Source: Phycisphaerae bacterium (GTDB lineage: Bacteria > Planctomycetota > Phycisphaerae > Sedimentisphaerales > Anaerobacaceae). Taken from it: DNA of 64,000 bases. A program made the position numbers and the translations under genes. The DNA is taken from positions 1 through 64,000 of the forward strand of contig JAGOLX010000001.1 of assembly GCA_017993835.1 (NCBI GenBank). The letters run 5' to 3'. Below the pieces are notes generated by a model. That model worked only from the letters and a program-made list of their open reading frames with translations. It did not search any database and was not told the origin of the DNA. Of the stretch, positions 17,586 to 27,231 are shown piece after piece (position 1 is the first letter of the stretch; each line of letters begins with the position of its first letter).

Positions 17586-18692
17586 TTGACGAGTTTTCAG
17601 AAACGAGTGGCGGCGGGTTTGAGCGTTACGACGGTGAGCCGGGATCCGGTTCAAGAGCACTTCATCACGGTGACTCCCCAGAAGGGAGAGACTCCTCAGT
17701 CTGTCTTCCAGCGGACGGTGGATGCCGTTCGGCAGGTAGGGGGGCGAATCGTCTCCGTGGAGGCGCTGGGCCTGTCCGCCGCGGATAGAAGTGCCGTGGG
17801 TGTTCTGACGAAGGTTGCCGAGGATGCCCACGCGCCTCTGGCCTGGATCGAGAACTCGCGGGCCGACAACCTCTTTGGCGTGCACGTCTGGGCCGTCTCC
17901 GGGACGTCGATCAAGGCGCTGTCCTTCAACGGGCGTCCCGCGGGCACGGTGTTCGACGATGGGCATGTGCAGTACTGTCGGCTGGCGGGTCTTCTGCCGC
18001 CGGATGTCAAGGCCAGCCGGCCCGAGCAGGCCGCCGCGGTCTTCCACCAGATGGATGTCCTGCTCGAGGACGCCGACATGACGTTCGGCGATGTCCTCCG
18101 CACCTGGTTCTACAACGACAACATCCTCGGCTGGTATCGCGATTTCAACGGCGTCCGCAACAAGTTCTTCCAGGAGAAGAAGGTCTACGAGGGTCTGCTG
18201 CCGGCCAGCACCGGGATTGGCGGCCGCAATCTGCTGGGTGCGGCCCTGCTCTCCGGATTGATCGCGATCAAGACGGACAACCAGGACGTGACGGCGTTCG
18301 AGGTCCCGTCGCCGATGCAGTCGCCGGCGCCGCAGTATGGCAGCTCCTTCAGTCGGGCCGTGGAGCTGGAGCAGCCCGACCTCCGACGGCTCTACGTCTC
18401 CGGGACCGCCAGTATCGACGAGCACGGAAAGAGCGTCTTTCTCGACGATGCGCCCGCCCAGGTCCGCCAGACGATGGAGGTGGTCCAGGCTATCCTTCGT
18501 TCTCGCGAGATGGACTGGGGCGACGTGACTCGCTCCCTGGCGTACTTCAAGCGGGCGAAGGACGCGCCGCTGTTCAACAGATACTGTGACGAGAACGGCG
18601 TTCCCTCCTTCCCGGCGATCATCGTCGAGAACGACGTCTGCCGGGATGAGCTGCTGTTCGAGATCGAGGTGGACGCGGTCGTGGCGAAGTAG
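17586..18692 (+). CDS. RidA/YjgF-like two-domain protein
   Basis: A TTG at 17586 with GGAG eight bases upstream gives 368 residues; TTG 17565 is the alternative. The C-terminal half is a RidA-type domain (RLYVSGTASIDEHGKS, QVRQTMEVVQAILRSREMDWGDVTRSLAYFK). The N-terminal half is a related but diverged fold (LLEDADMTFGDVLRTWFYNDNILGWYRDFN). This two-part build resembles chorismatase-type (FkbO/Hyg5-like) and atrazine-hydrolase-related YjgF proteins. No substrate is assigned. It is not obviously in an operon; a 142-bp gap precedes it. Confidence 0.75.
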   Translation: MTSFQKRVAAGLSVTTVSRDPVQEHFITVTPQKGETPQSVFQRTVDAVRQVGGRIVSVEALGLSAADRSAVGVLTKVAEDAHAPLAWIENSRADNLFGVHVWAVSGTSIKALSFNGRPAGTVFDDGHVQYCRLAGLLPPDVKASRPEQAAAVFHQMDVLLEDADMTFGDVLRTWFYNDNILGWYRDFNGVRNKFFQEKKVYEGLLPASTGIGGRNLLGAALLSGLIAIKTDNQDVTAFEVPSPMQSPAPQYGSSFSRAVELEQPDLRRLYVSGTASIDEHGKSVFLDDAPAQVRQTMEVVQAILRSREMDWGDVTRSLAYFKRAKDAPLFNRYCDENGVPSFPAIIVENDVCRDELLFEIEVDAVVAK

Positions 18693-18742
18693 TCGGGCCG
18701 GAACCTCGGGCAGCGAGCACGCATCGTTACTGGATGTAGTTC

Positions 18743-20929
18743 ATGCCGCACAAACCTCGCAAGCAGCCAGGAGAGAACCAGACGGCAAACGCAGGCCGCC
18801 GATTCTCTCGCCGGCGAGTCTGGCTCTTCCGTGTAATTGCGATTCTGGGCGGGCCCGTTCTGTTCCTGGGCCTGCTGGAGCTTGGACTTCGGGCCGTCGG
18901 ATACGGCTACAATCCCCGCGTCGCAGTGCCTTGCGAGATCGAAGGCAAGCCATGCCTGGGCGAGAACGCGAAATTCGGATGGCGGTTCTTCCCCCCGACC
19001 CTGGCTCGCGAGTTCGAGCCGTTCATCTTCCCCGCCCGCAAAGGGGCCGATACATGCCGCATCTTTGTGCTCGGTGCCTCCGCTGCCCAAGGGGCGCCGA
19101 ACAACGCCTTCCGCTTCGGACGCCTTCTCGAAGTGATGCTGTGCGACCGTTTCCCCGGCCTGCGATTCGAGGTCGTCACCGCGGCTATGGCAGCGATCAA
19201 TTCGCATGTCGTCCTCGAGATCGCGAAGGACTGCGCCCGGTATGAGCCGGACCTGTTCGTCGTGTATCTGGGCAACAACGAGGTAGTTGGTCCCTACGGG
19301 CCGGGCACGGTCCTCACGCCCGCCTTGTCCAATCTGCATCTGATACGTCTCGGGATCGCCGTGCGGGCCACGAAGCTGGGCCAACTGGTATCGAACATTG
19401 GAGGCATCCGCGGTTTGGGGAAGGACAAGCTCCTTTCCTGGCGGGGCATGCAGATGTTCCTTGGTGAGCAGGTCCGCGCGGACGATCCGCGATTGAAGAC
19501 CACGTACAGTCACTTCCAGCAGAACCTGGAGGATATCTGCCAGGCGGCCGCGAGCGGGGGGGCGCAGACTGTCCTGTGCACGGTTGCCACAAATCTGCGG
19601 GATTGCCCGCCTTTTGCGTCACTGCACCGTCCGGGCCTGCCGGCCCAACAGTTGACGGCCTGGGACACGGCCTACAAGGAGGGGACCATTGCCGAGATGC
19701 AGGGCAGGCACGCAGAGGCAATCGCATCATACCGGAAGGCTGCAGAGATCGATGGCTCCTACGCGGAACTGCAATTCCGCCTCGGCGGCTGCTACGAGGT
19801 CTCAGGCGATGATCTGAAGGCGAGAGACAGCTTCGTCCAGGCCCGCGATCTCGATACCCTTCGTTTTCGTGCGGACACTCGAATCGACGAGGTCATTCGG
19901 ACGGTCGCCGACCACAGACGGTCGCAAGGGGTCTGGCTGGCCGACGTCGCTCGGGCCGCGGACGCCAACAGCCCTCACGCCCTGGCCGGCGAAGAGCTGT
20001 TCTACGAGCACGTGCACCTGACTTTCCGCGGCGCGTATGTCGTCGCCCGCACCGTGCTGGAACAAATCGAGCCGAGAGTGGTCGAGCGGTTCCGCGAGAA
20101 GGCCCAGCTTCGCGGTGAGGCGCCGACTTGCGACCAGTGCGCCGAGCGGCTGGGATACAACGAGTGGAGCCGTGCCGAGACACTCGACATGGTGCTGCGA
20201 GGGTTCCTGGCCAAGCCGCCCTTTACGAACCAGCTCGGTCACAAGGAGCAGATGGAGCAGTTGAATGCACGGCTCCAGGAGTGGCAAACGGCTCTTACGC
20301 CCGAGACGCTGGAGAAGATCGGTGAGCGGTACCGCGCCGAGATCGCGAAGGCTCCCACCGACTGGCGGCTCCGCTGGGACTACGGCCAGATGCTGGCGGA
20401 AGATCTCAAGCAGTACGACGCTGCACTGGAGCAGTACCGGATCGTGCAGGGGCTGTTGCCGCACTGCTACCTGCCGCACGACTCGCTCGCTTCGGTGCTC
20501 CGAGCCAGGGGCGACTTGGCGGGCGCCATCGCCGAGTACGAGAAGCTCCTGGCGATCAAGCCGACCTCGGGCAGTTCCTACTACCACCTGGGCTGGTGCC
20601 ACAACAAGCAAGGCCGGGCGGACTTGGCCGAAGGATTCTTCCGCAAGGCGATCCGTTGCGAGCCGGACTATGTCCTCGCCTACCTTGACTTGGCGGAACT
20701 GCTCTTCAAGAGCAACCGGCTCCTGGAGGCCGAGCAGGTCTGCCGCGACGGCCTGACCTTCGCGCCGAATCACGCCATGCTGCACGGCAACCTGGGCATC
20801 CTGCTGGTCAAGACGGGCCGGCGGGAGGAAGGGACTGCGGAGATTCGCAGAGCCCTGGAGCTCGACCCGACCTCACCGAAAATCCGCCGCCTGGCCGAAA
20901 CCCTCCTGGGGCCCGCCGCGATCCGGTAG
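18743..20929 (+). CDS. Membrane-anchored SGNH hydrolase-like protein with TPR repeats
   Basis: This 728-residue protein has one N-terminal membrane helix (about 29-49). An SGNH/GDSL-like esterase domain follows, with nucleophile Ser113 in LGASAAQG, an oxyanion Asn in YLGNNE, and the catalytic Asp/His region EHVHLTFRG (His at 423-425). A TPR pair is inserted (about 310-360: AEMQGRHAEAIASYRKAAEIDGSYAELQFRLG), and more TPRs end the protein (about 545-715). The family is common near surface-glycan and O-acyl transfer clusters. The convergent carbamoyltransferase cluster 27 bp downstream supports a role in modifying an extracellular polymer (inference). Confidence 0.85.
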   Translation: MPHKPRKQPGENQTANAGRRFSRRRVWLFRVIAILGGPVLFLGLLELGLRAVGYGYNPRVAVPCEIEGKPCLGENAKFGWRFFPPTLAREFEPFIFPARKGADTCRIFVLGASAAQGAPNNAFRFGRLLEVMLCDRFPGLRFEVVTAAMAAINSHVVLEIAKDCARYEPDLFVVYLGNNEVVGPYGPGTVLTPALSNLHLIRLGIAVRATKLGQLVSNIGGIRGLGKDKLLSWRGMQMFLGEQVRADDPRLKTTYSHFQQNLEDICQAAASGGAQTVLCTVATNLRDCPPFASLHRPGLPAQQLTAWDTAYKEGTIAEMQGRHAEAIASYRKAAEIDGSYAELQFRLGGCYEVSGDDLKARDSFVQARDLDTLRFRADTRIDEVIRTVADHRRSQGVWLADVARAADANSPHALAGEELFYEHVHLTFRGAYVVARTVLEQIEPRVVERFREKAQLRGEAPTCDQCAERLGYNEWSRAETLDMVLRGFLAKPPFTNQLGHKEQMEQLNARLQEWQTALTPETLEKIGERYRAEIAKAPTDWRLRWDYGQMLAEDLKQYDAALEQYRIVQGLLPHCYLPHDSLASVLRARGDLAGAIAEYEKLLAIKPTSGSSYYHLGWCHNKQGRADLAEGFFRKAIRCEPDYVLAYLDLAELLFKSNRLLEAEQVCRDGLTFAPNHAMLHGNLGILLVKTGRREEGTAEIRRALELDPTSPKIRRLAETLLGPAAIR

Positions 20930-20955
20930 GGTGTGTACCACGCACCGCCGCACCG

Positions 20956-21159
20956 TTAGAACAGCGGGTAGATGAACACGGCTGCACCCGAGCCGCCCAG
21001 TAGGACCAACAGGCACAACAGCAGAAGTACAACGAGGATGGGCAGGAGCCACCACTTCTTGTTGTGCTTGAGGAAGTACCAGAACTCCGCGGCCAGCGAA
21101 GGGCGTTTCTGTTGGGCCAGGTCGCTGAGCTTCGACGTCTTGTCGTTTCGGGCTGCCAT
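20956..21159 (-). CDS. DUF5989 family small membrane protein
   Basis: This 67-residue protein has the pattern SLAAEFWYFLKHNKKWWLLP followed by one Leu/Val-rich membrane helix. That is the hallmark of DUF5989, which is found beside SxtJ and carbamoyltransferase genes. It is the last gene of a three-gene set (carbamoyltransferase, SxtJ, DUF5989). Function is unknown; it may anchor or chaperone the enzyme at the membrane. Confidence 0.85.
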   Translation of the reverse strand: MAARNDKTSKLSDLAQQKRPSLAAEFWYFLKHNKKWWLLPILVVLLLLCLLVLLGGSGAAVFIYPLF

Positions 21160-21180
21160 AGTCCTCGCTCGATCTTGCCT

Positions 21181-21600
21181 TCAGAATGGGTGCAGATAGC
21201 GTTCCATGTTCTCGCTGGGCTTGTGCTCCACCCAGTAACTCTCGATGTCCGGCTCGTACTTGCGGCACAGTGAATCCCGGCCGATGAGCCGGAAGATCAT
21301 CGCCAGCGGAGTCAGGAGCAGGAAGTAGAATGCCGCCAGCAGAATGAAGCTGACCACGAGGCCGATGGGCATCGCGACGAGGGTCAGGCCGACGTAGAGA
21401 ACTCGTGTCGCGGCGGGCGAAAGCAGGCTGCACGCGAAGATCGCCGCACCGGCTGCTACGACCGCCAGCATCCAAATGGCTGCCAGACCCCAGGCGAAGT
21501 GCAGGATAAGGGCCGCCAGGATCGACGCCGCCAAACCGCTGACGCCGAACACGCGCAACTGCCTGCCGCTCGGATGCCATTCGATTTCCATCAAGGGCAT
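21181..21600 (-). CDS. SxtJ-family membrane protein
   Basis: The 139-residue protein has four predicted helices in two pairs, and ends with PLAMIFRLIGRDSLCRKYEPDIESYWVEHKP, the conserved C-terminal signature of SxtJ-like proteins. The start could be ATG 21600 or ATG 21591. SxtJ is named from saxitoxin clusters but is widespread beside NodU-type carbamoyltransferases; its function is not established. It is 21 bp upstream of the DUF5989 gene. Confidence 0.85.
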   Translation of the reverse strand: MPLMEIEWHPSGRQLRVFGVSGLAASILAALILHFAWGLAAIWMLAVVAAGAAIFACSLLSPAATRVLYVGLTLVAMPIGLVVSFILLAAFYFLLLTPLAMIFRLIGRDSLCRKYEPDIESYWVEHKPSENMERYLHPF

Positions 21601-21612
21601 GGATCACCATCC

Positions 21613-21767
21613 TGAAACGAAATTCGAAATCCGAAATTCGAAACAAATTCCAATCGCGGAAGCTCAAATGACCGAAACGCTGTCGCCCTCCAGGTGTTCC
21701 GTTTTGGATTTCGGGGTTCTGTCATCTGCATTTGTTTCGGATTTCGTGCTTCGGACTTCGGGTTTTG
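21613..21767. repeat. AT-rich imperfect inverted repeat
   Basis: The left arm reads cgaaattcgaaatccgaaat from 21618. The right arm, around 21731-21767, reads tttgtttcggatttcgtgct and on to tcgggtttt. Both are AT-rich against a GC-rich background. A third copy lies at 51641-51680, so this is a dispersed family. It fills the gap between the carbamoyltransferase and SxtJ genes. Confidence 0.6.
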
Positions 21768-21770
21768 CCT

Positions 21771-23600
21771 TTAGTCCAATGCGAACTTCGCCTTGTACTC
21801 ATCGACCTCGTGCTGCTTCGCTTGCGGCTGCTCGTGTTTATACAGGATCTGGTTCTCCAGCACCAGCACGTCCATATTGGTTGCCAGGAAGCACCGATAG
21901 GCGTCCTCGGGCGAACAGACGATGGGCTCGCCGCGGATGTTGAAGCTGGTGTTGATGATGACGGGACAGCCGGTCTTGTGCTTGAAGGCGGTCATCAACC
22001 TGTGCAGCCTCGGGTGGCGCTCAGGATCGACCGTCTGGACCCGGGCGGAGTAGTCCACATGGGTGATTGCGGGCACGACGCTCCGTTTGGCCTTGAGCTT
22101 GTCGATACCCTGGAGCGATGCCCCGACGGAATCCAGTCGTTTGTCCTCCTGCACCGCCGCGACCAGCAGCATGTAGGGGCTGTCCTGGTTCGCCTTCATC
22201 TGGAAGTAGTCTGCTACGTCCTCGCGGAGCACACACGGCGCGAAGGGCCGGAAGGATTCGCGGAACTTGATCTTGAGGTTCATGATCGACTGCATTTCCT
22301 GGCTACGGGCATCGCCGATAATGCTCCGGCTGCCCAAGGCCCGCGGCCCGAACTCCATCCGTCCCTGGAACCAGCCGATGACCTTGCCCTGGTCGATCAG
22401 GTCGGCCACCTGTGCGATCAACGCCTGCTCGTCGTCGAACGTGCGATACGCGGCCCCTCGCTCCGTGAGGAATCGTCGGATCTGCTCGTCCCCATACGCC
22501 GGTCCGAGCAGGGACGCCCGCTGCGTATCCCGGCCTTTCGCAGATCGCGGGTTGTCCAGGAGCTGGTGCCAAACGAACAGGGCAGCACCGAGCGCACCGC
22601 CGGCGTCGCCCGCCGCGGGCTGGATCCAGATATTCTCGAAGGGGGTCTCCCGCAGGATTCGGCCGTTGGCGACGCAGTTGAGCGCGACGCCGCCCGCGAG
22701 GGTGAGATTCTTCATCCCGGTCACGTCGTGGATGTGCCGAGTCGCTCGGAGCATGGCCTCCTCGGTGACGGCCTGGATCGACGCGGCCATGTCCATCTCC
22801 CTTTGCGTCAGGGGACTCTCCGGCTTGCGGGCCGGGCCACCAAAGAGGGTCTCGAACCGCCGGTTCGTCATGTACATCGTATGGCAGTACCCGAAGTAGT
22901 CCATGTTCAGGCGGAACGAGCCATCCGGCTTGAGATCGATCAGCTTCTCCAGGATCAGGTCGCGGTACTTGGGCTCGCCGTAGGGGGCCAGACCCATCAG
23001 CTTGTACTCGCCGGAGTTGACCTTGAAACCGGTGAAGTAGGTGAAAGCCGAGTACAGCAGGCCCAGCGAGTGCGGGAAGTGCAGCTCGTGGCTCAATCGA
23101 ACCCGATTGCCCTGTCCGACGCCGAAGCTGGCGGTCGCCCACTCGCCGACGCCGTCCATGGTGAGGATGGCCGCTTCGTCGAATGGGGACGGGAAAAAGG
23201 CGCTGGCCGCGTGGGACTCGTGGTGCTCGGTGAACAGATAGCGACCCTTGTAGGCGTCGCCCAGGGCCTTGTCCATCTCGCGAGGCAGGTGCAGCTTCTG
23301 CTTGAGCCAGACAGGCAGACCTGCGAGGAACTGGCGGAATCCCCGGGGTGCGTAGGCTACGTACGTCTCCAGGAGCCGCTCGAATTTCAGCAGCGGTTTC
23401 TCATAAAACACGACGTAGTCAAGCTTTGCGGCGGTCAGGCCGGCCTCCTGGAGGCAGTACTCGACCGCGTGAACGGGGAACCGGCTGTCGTGTTTGATCC
23501 TGGTGAATCGCTCCTCCTGGGCGGCTGCGACGATCTCGCCATCGGCGACGAGGGCCGCCGCGCTGTCGTGATAGAAAGCCGAAATCCCGAGGATGTTCAT
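21771..23600 (-). CDS. NodU/TobZ-family O-carbamoyltransferase
   Basis: The 609-residue enzyme starts at ATG 23600. N-terminal YrdC-like/ASKHA features are clear: GISAFYHDSAAALVADG, HHESHAASAFFPSPF with the metal-binding His set, DGVGEWATAS and GGVALNCVANGRI. The C-terminal carbamoyl-AMP domain carries GWFQGRMEFGPRALGSRSI and RESFRPFAPCVL. It transfers a carbamoyl group from carbamoyl phosphate, via carbamoyl adenylate, to a hydroxyl of a sugar or other polyol. With SxtJ, DUF5989 and the SGNH/TPR gene it suggests decoration of a surface glycan or secondary metabolite. The acceptor is unknown. Confidence 0.95.
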   Translation of the reverse strand: MNILGISAFYHDSAAALVADGEIVAAAQEERFTRIKHDSRFPVHAVEYCLQEAGLTAAKLDYVVFYEKPLLKFERLLETYVAYAPRGFRQFLAGLPVWLKQKLHLPREMDKALGDAYKGRYLFTEHHESHAASAFFPSPFDEAAILTMDGVGEWATASFGVGQGNRVRLSHELHFPHSLGLLYSAFTYFTGFKVNSGEYKLMGLAPYGEPKYRDLILEKLIDLKPDGSFRLNMDYFGYCHTMYMTNRRFETLFGGPARKPESPLTQREMDMAASIQAVTEEAMLRATRHIHDVTGMKNLTLAGGVALNCVANGRILRETPFENIWIQPAAGDAGGALGAALFVWHQLLDNPRSAKGRDTQRASLLGPAYGDEQIRRFLTERGAAYRTFDDEQALIAQVADLIDQGKVIGWFQGRMEFGPRALGSRSIIGDARSQEMQSIMNLKIKFRESFRPFAPCVLREDVADYFQMKANQDSPYMLLVAAVQEDKRLDSVGASLQGIDKLKAKRSVVPAITHVDYSARVQTVDPERHPRLHRLMTAFKHKTGCPVIINTSFNIRGEPIVCSPEDAYRCFLATNMDVLVLENQILYKHEQPQAKQHEVDEYKAKFALD

Positions 23601-24446
23601 AGCACGCTCACCTGAAGACCGATGATCCCAACGACCCGTCCGATACCCACCAACCATTTCGGCACAATCGGGCCCCCGGCTGAAACACGAACCGCCCCGG
23701 GCGACCCAACTCCATTCTACCGGCCGGGCCGAATTCGCGGAAGGTCCCCCCGCAAACCGCACCGCGGCGAACGCAAAGCCGTTTCCCAGAGCTGGCGGGA
23801 ATGTCATTGTGAGCGAAACGAAGCCATTTCCCATGCCGGGAATTGAGATTGCTTCGTCGCGACGCTCCTCGCAATGACATCCGCGAGACTCGTCCGCCAA
23901 CTCTGCGTCTGCCTTGCAAGGTGCACGGTCCGGCGGGAATTGGCTTCGTTTCGCACGACGGGTTTCCCGAGAATCGGCTTCGTTTTCCAGCCGGCCCCGA
24001 TCGCCACATTCCATCATAACCCAGGATACTCAAGCGACTTAGGGTCGTTTGGCCTCGCCGCAAATTGGCTTCGTTTCGCGTACAAGCCCCGTAGCCGGCG
24101 GCACGCGATGCCCGATAAGGCCACGAGCGGGCTCGGGGAGCCGACAATGGCCCGGCTGGGGGCTTCGACTGGCTCAAAGGCGATTGGGCATCTGTCATGA
24201 CTGCTTCCTGTTGTCGCACATTCATTTTGTTCTGTCAATATCGTACAAGATCGCTATTTCTGCGTCAAGTGAAAACTGCTGGAATGCTAGGCCAAGGCAA
24301 TCGCGTGCAGGTGTAATTGAGCGGTTTGTAGTGTGCCCGTGAGGGCATATGTTCGAGGGTACGGAAGATAACGCCTTACGGCCCCGGATCATGTCCGGGG
24401 CAGGCTCCCCCTGCAAAGGCAGGGGTCACTATGAACCATCGTACGC
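23601..24446. repeat. Long intergenic region built of short dispersed repeats
   Basis: No gene is seen in about 850 bp. gcgaaacgaagcca (23813-23826) occurs inverted as tggcttcgtttcgc at 23941-23954 and 24066-24079, with a variant cggcttcgttttcc near 23975. Between them lies an element reading gattgcttcgtcgcgacgct followed by cctcgcaatgac. Two hairpins close the region at 24381-24425. Confidence 0.6.
24381..24425 (-). terminator. Double hairpin downstream of the STAND gene
   Basis: CCCCTGC-aaag-GCAGGGG (24408-24425) and GCCCCGGA-tcatg-TCCGGGGC (24381-24401) are perfect stems 21-66 nt past the STAND stop. No U-run follows, so intrinsic termination is uncertain. Confidence 0.4.
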
Positions 24447-27197
24447 CTATTTCAGTTTCGCAAGCATCTGTTCGGCCTGGTCGAGGGCCTTCTTGTAGCA
24501 CCAGGGAGGCCCATCGCACCATGCCCGCTCCTTCGCGATCCCGGCGTGCTTGCGAGCGGTCGTCTTGTCCCCCTCGGCCAGCGCCATCTCGGCCAGGAAG
24601 TTGTGGCTATCCGCTTGCTTGAGTCGATACTCGCACCGGTCGGCAATCTCCAACGCCTCGCGGGTCAGGCCCTTGGCCTGCTCGATCAGTTCCCTGCTCT
24701 TGCCCTCGGCCTTCTCCCACTGGACCTTGGCCATCTCCAGGAGGATATCGGCCTCGAACTCAACGAGCCGAATCCGCCGGCAGCGGGACAGGGCCTCGCT
24801 GAGGTCTGCCTCGGCACCGGGCAGGTCTCCGCCGAGTCTCTTGGCTGGGCCGAAGAGCGAGAGGATTTGGACGAGATCTCGCTCATATGGATGCTGATGC
24901 TCAGCGGCCAAGTTCCAGAAGTTCTTCGCCTCCTGAAGGGCTTCGACTGCCGACTTCGGCTGGTCTATCAAGATCGCCCGTTGGGCGCGGTAGGACCAGG
25001 CGACACACTGGCTCTGCTCCTTATTCTGTTCTGCGAAGATGCCGCGTGCCGTTTCCAACTCCTTGTTTGCCTCGTCGTAACGACCCATGTACGCAAGCAA
25101 CCGGCCAAGGTCCCGGTGGCCGATGGCTTCATACCATGCCTCGCCGATTTCCCTGGCGATCTCGATCCACCGTCGCAAATTCGACTCGGCCTCTTTCAGC
25201 TCGCCCAGCAGAACGTGGTTTCCGCCCAGGTTGACAAGGCCGATGGCGAGATTCCTTTTGCTCTCGTGCTTTTCTCGTATGGCGTTGTGTCTCTTGACCA
25301 ACCCGACCGCCTTACGGCTCTGGCCGGTCGCGCTGTAGGAGAGTGACAGATCGTTCAAGATCCAGGCTTGATCCGATTCGTCCTCCAGGCGGGGCGGCTG
25401 GTCTTCGCCATCCGGGAAGAAAGCCTGTTTGAGGGAAATGTCCATGTCATAGGCCCCCAGTTGGTAGTACAGGGCACGATTGAGGCGATCCTTGTAGATC
25501 CTGTAGGCCTCTTCGTATCCACCAGCGCGGATGGTGTGATGGAACAGCTCGATTGCGGGCATCAGGTCGTCGAGGCACTTGATCTTCTCGGGTTTCGGGA
25601 CAGTGTCGAAGTAGTCTTTCAGGGTTTTGTGCGTAGCTGCCTTGTCACCGAGGCGGTCGTAGGTGTACTGCCTGATGATGGGGTGCAGGTCGTACTGGGC
25701 TTGGCCCTCCCGGCGAAACAGCAGTCCTCGGGCGACCAACTCGCGAAGGGCCTCCTTCAACTGGTCCTCATTCTCATAGGTCGAGAGGACCTTGGCGGTG
25801 GCGTAGTCCACCGGTCCGCGCATCGCCGCGATCCGACTGAGCAGGTCTTGGCGGTCCTTGGCCAGCGTGTCATATGCGAATTGGAGGATGTGGTGCTTGT
25901 GCTCGGTGAGATTGGCAGGCGGGTGCCAATCGTCCGCCACCTCGATGCTGCCCGGCCTCTCAGGGTCACCGCAGATCGCCCCGGCGAGCAGCCTGATGCA
26001 CAGGGGCAGGAAGTCGTACGGTTCGCAGGCGTGGACGATTGCGCCACGCGGCCCCTTGACACCCTGGCGACGCATGAACTCGACCGCGTCATCCGGTTCG
26101 AGGTGTTCCAGGTCCATCTTTCGACAGCCCGCCAGACACTGCAGCTCCTTCGGGTGCAGGCGCGTCGTCAAGAGCGTTCGCGTATTCACCCACGGGTCGG
26201 CCAGGGCCTTTAGGAAAGCACCCGCTCGCGGATCGGCGCACAGGAGGTGATTGTCTCCGTTCTCTTTGCTGAAGTCATCGCCCTTGTAGGCGGCATCGAG
26301 TGCGTGGTAGGCCCGCAACAGACGTTCGGCGCCATCGAAGACGATCACGAAGGGACTGTCCCGCAGGAGGCACCACAGCGACTGCATCCGGTCGTAGTCC
26401 GAGGGGACTTGTGCAGGGTCAATGACGCCACCGCTGGCGTAGAAGAGGGCATGGGCGAGGAAACTCTCGAAGCTCGCCTGGCGTTCGTAGAAACTCCACC
26501 AGATGATCCCGCAGAGCGGGATTTTCTCCTGGGGCAGGTCCTCGTGCAGCCAGTACCAGGTCAGGGCGCTCTTGCCCAGGCCACCCATGCCGACCAGGCT
26601 CAGCATGGGCCTGGAACCCGGAGCACGGACCCACTCCGTGAGCATGGCACGCTCCTTGCGTCGGCCAGTGAAGTTCTCCTGGATCGGGTAGGGGTGAGCC
26701 AAGTACGGCTGCGGCAGCTTGGGCACGACAATCCGCCCGGCCTGTTCCGTAGGCCTGGGAACAGCGGTCGCAACCTCCGCACAGAGGTTGTCTTCATTGT
26801 CGAAATAGCGTGGTGTGTGGTCTCGTCCGAGACGCTCGCGGAACGCATCGAGTTTGGCATGGGTCGCATCATCTTCGCGCAGGCTCGCCACGGGAGGAAA
26901 CTTCTCTGAGGCCAGGAACGGATAGACGGGCTTGTCCGCAGCTAATGCCGCCTCGTACTCCAACTCCGTGAAGGACTTTTCTTTACCTGGCGGGCAGGAG
27001 CCGTAGTAGTAGGCGACAATAACTACAAAGGTGTCGCATTCTCTGACCTTGCTGTCGTCGAATTCTGCAGGAGGGCGACCGCTAGCGGTGTAGCAGTCCA
27101 TGCAGACATACTGGCTGTCAAGAGCCGCGATTTGCTTGCAGACCTTCTCACGGGCGTTGCCCAGGTCTTTTGTTGTCGAACTCACGAAGATCTTCAC
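24447..27197 (-). CDS. DUF4062-STAND NTPase-TPR protein, candidate defence sensor
   Basis: GTG 27197 follows GGGAG and gives 916 residues. The N-terminus (1-100: MKIFVSSTTKDLGNAREKV, SFTELEYEAALAADKPVYPF) is DUF4062, a TIR-like-fold domain. The NTPase core has a P-loop GMGGLGKS (203-210), Walker B FVIVFDGAERLL (about 283-294) and the sensor/arginine motif TLLTTRLHP. A winged-helix part (about 430-530) follows, then tetratricopeptide repeats to the end (about 620-916). This sensor-oligomeriser-effector order is that of STAND immune proteins. It lies 34 bp after a small membrane-protein gene on the same strand. An antiphage role is inferred and the trigger unknown. Confidence 0.88.
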   Translation of the reverse strand: MKIFVSSTTKDLGNAREKVCKQIAALDSQYVCMDCYTASGRPPAEFDDSKVRECDTFVVIVAYYYGSCPPGKEKSFTELEYEAALAADKPVYPFLASEKFPPVASLREDDATHAKLDAFRERLGRDHTPRYFDNEDNLCAEVATAVPRPTEQAGRIVVPKLPQPYLAHPYPIQENFTGRRKERAMLTEWVRAPGSRPMLSLVGMGGLGKSALTWYWLHEDLPQEKIPLCGIIWWSFYERQASFESFLAHALFYASGGVIDPAQVPSDYDRMQSLWCLLRDSPFVIVFDGAERLLRAYHALDAAYKGDDFSKENGDNHLLCADPRAGAFLKALADPWVNTRTLLTTRLHPKELQCLAGCRKMDLEHLEPDDAVEFMRRQGVKGPRGAIVHACEPYDFLPLCIRLLAGAICGDPERPGSIEVADDWHPPANLTEHKHHILQFAYDTLAKDRQDLLSRIAAMRGPVDYATAKVLSTYENEDQLKEALRELVARGLLFRREGQAQYDLHPIIRQYTYDRLGDKAATHKTLKDYFDTVPKPEKIKCLDDLMPAIELFHHTIRAGGYEEAYRIYKDRLNRALYYQLGAYDMDISLKQAFFPDGEDQPPRLEDESDQAWILNDLSLSYSATGQSRKAVGLVKRHNAIREKHESKRNLAIGLVNLGGNHVLLGELKEAESNLRRWIEIAREIGEAWYEAIGHRDLGRLLAYMGRYDEANKELETARGIFAEQNKEQSQCVAWSYRAQRAILIDQPKSAVEALQEAKNFWNLAAEHQHPYERDLVQILSLFGPAKRLGGDLPGAEADLSEALSRCRRIRLVEFEADILLEMAKVQWEKAEGKSRELIEQAKGLTREALEIADRCEYRLKQADSHNFLAEMALAEGDKTTARKHAGIAKERAWCDGPPWCYKKALDQAEQMLAKLK

Positions 27198-27231
27198 GGA
27201 GTGGCTCTCCCTTCCGAGTGTTTCGCCTGAC

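Noticed and set aside
24381-24425. Riboswitch from the two hairpins
   Set aside because: They lie downstream of the STAND gene, not in a leader, and match no known riboswitch core.
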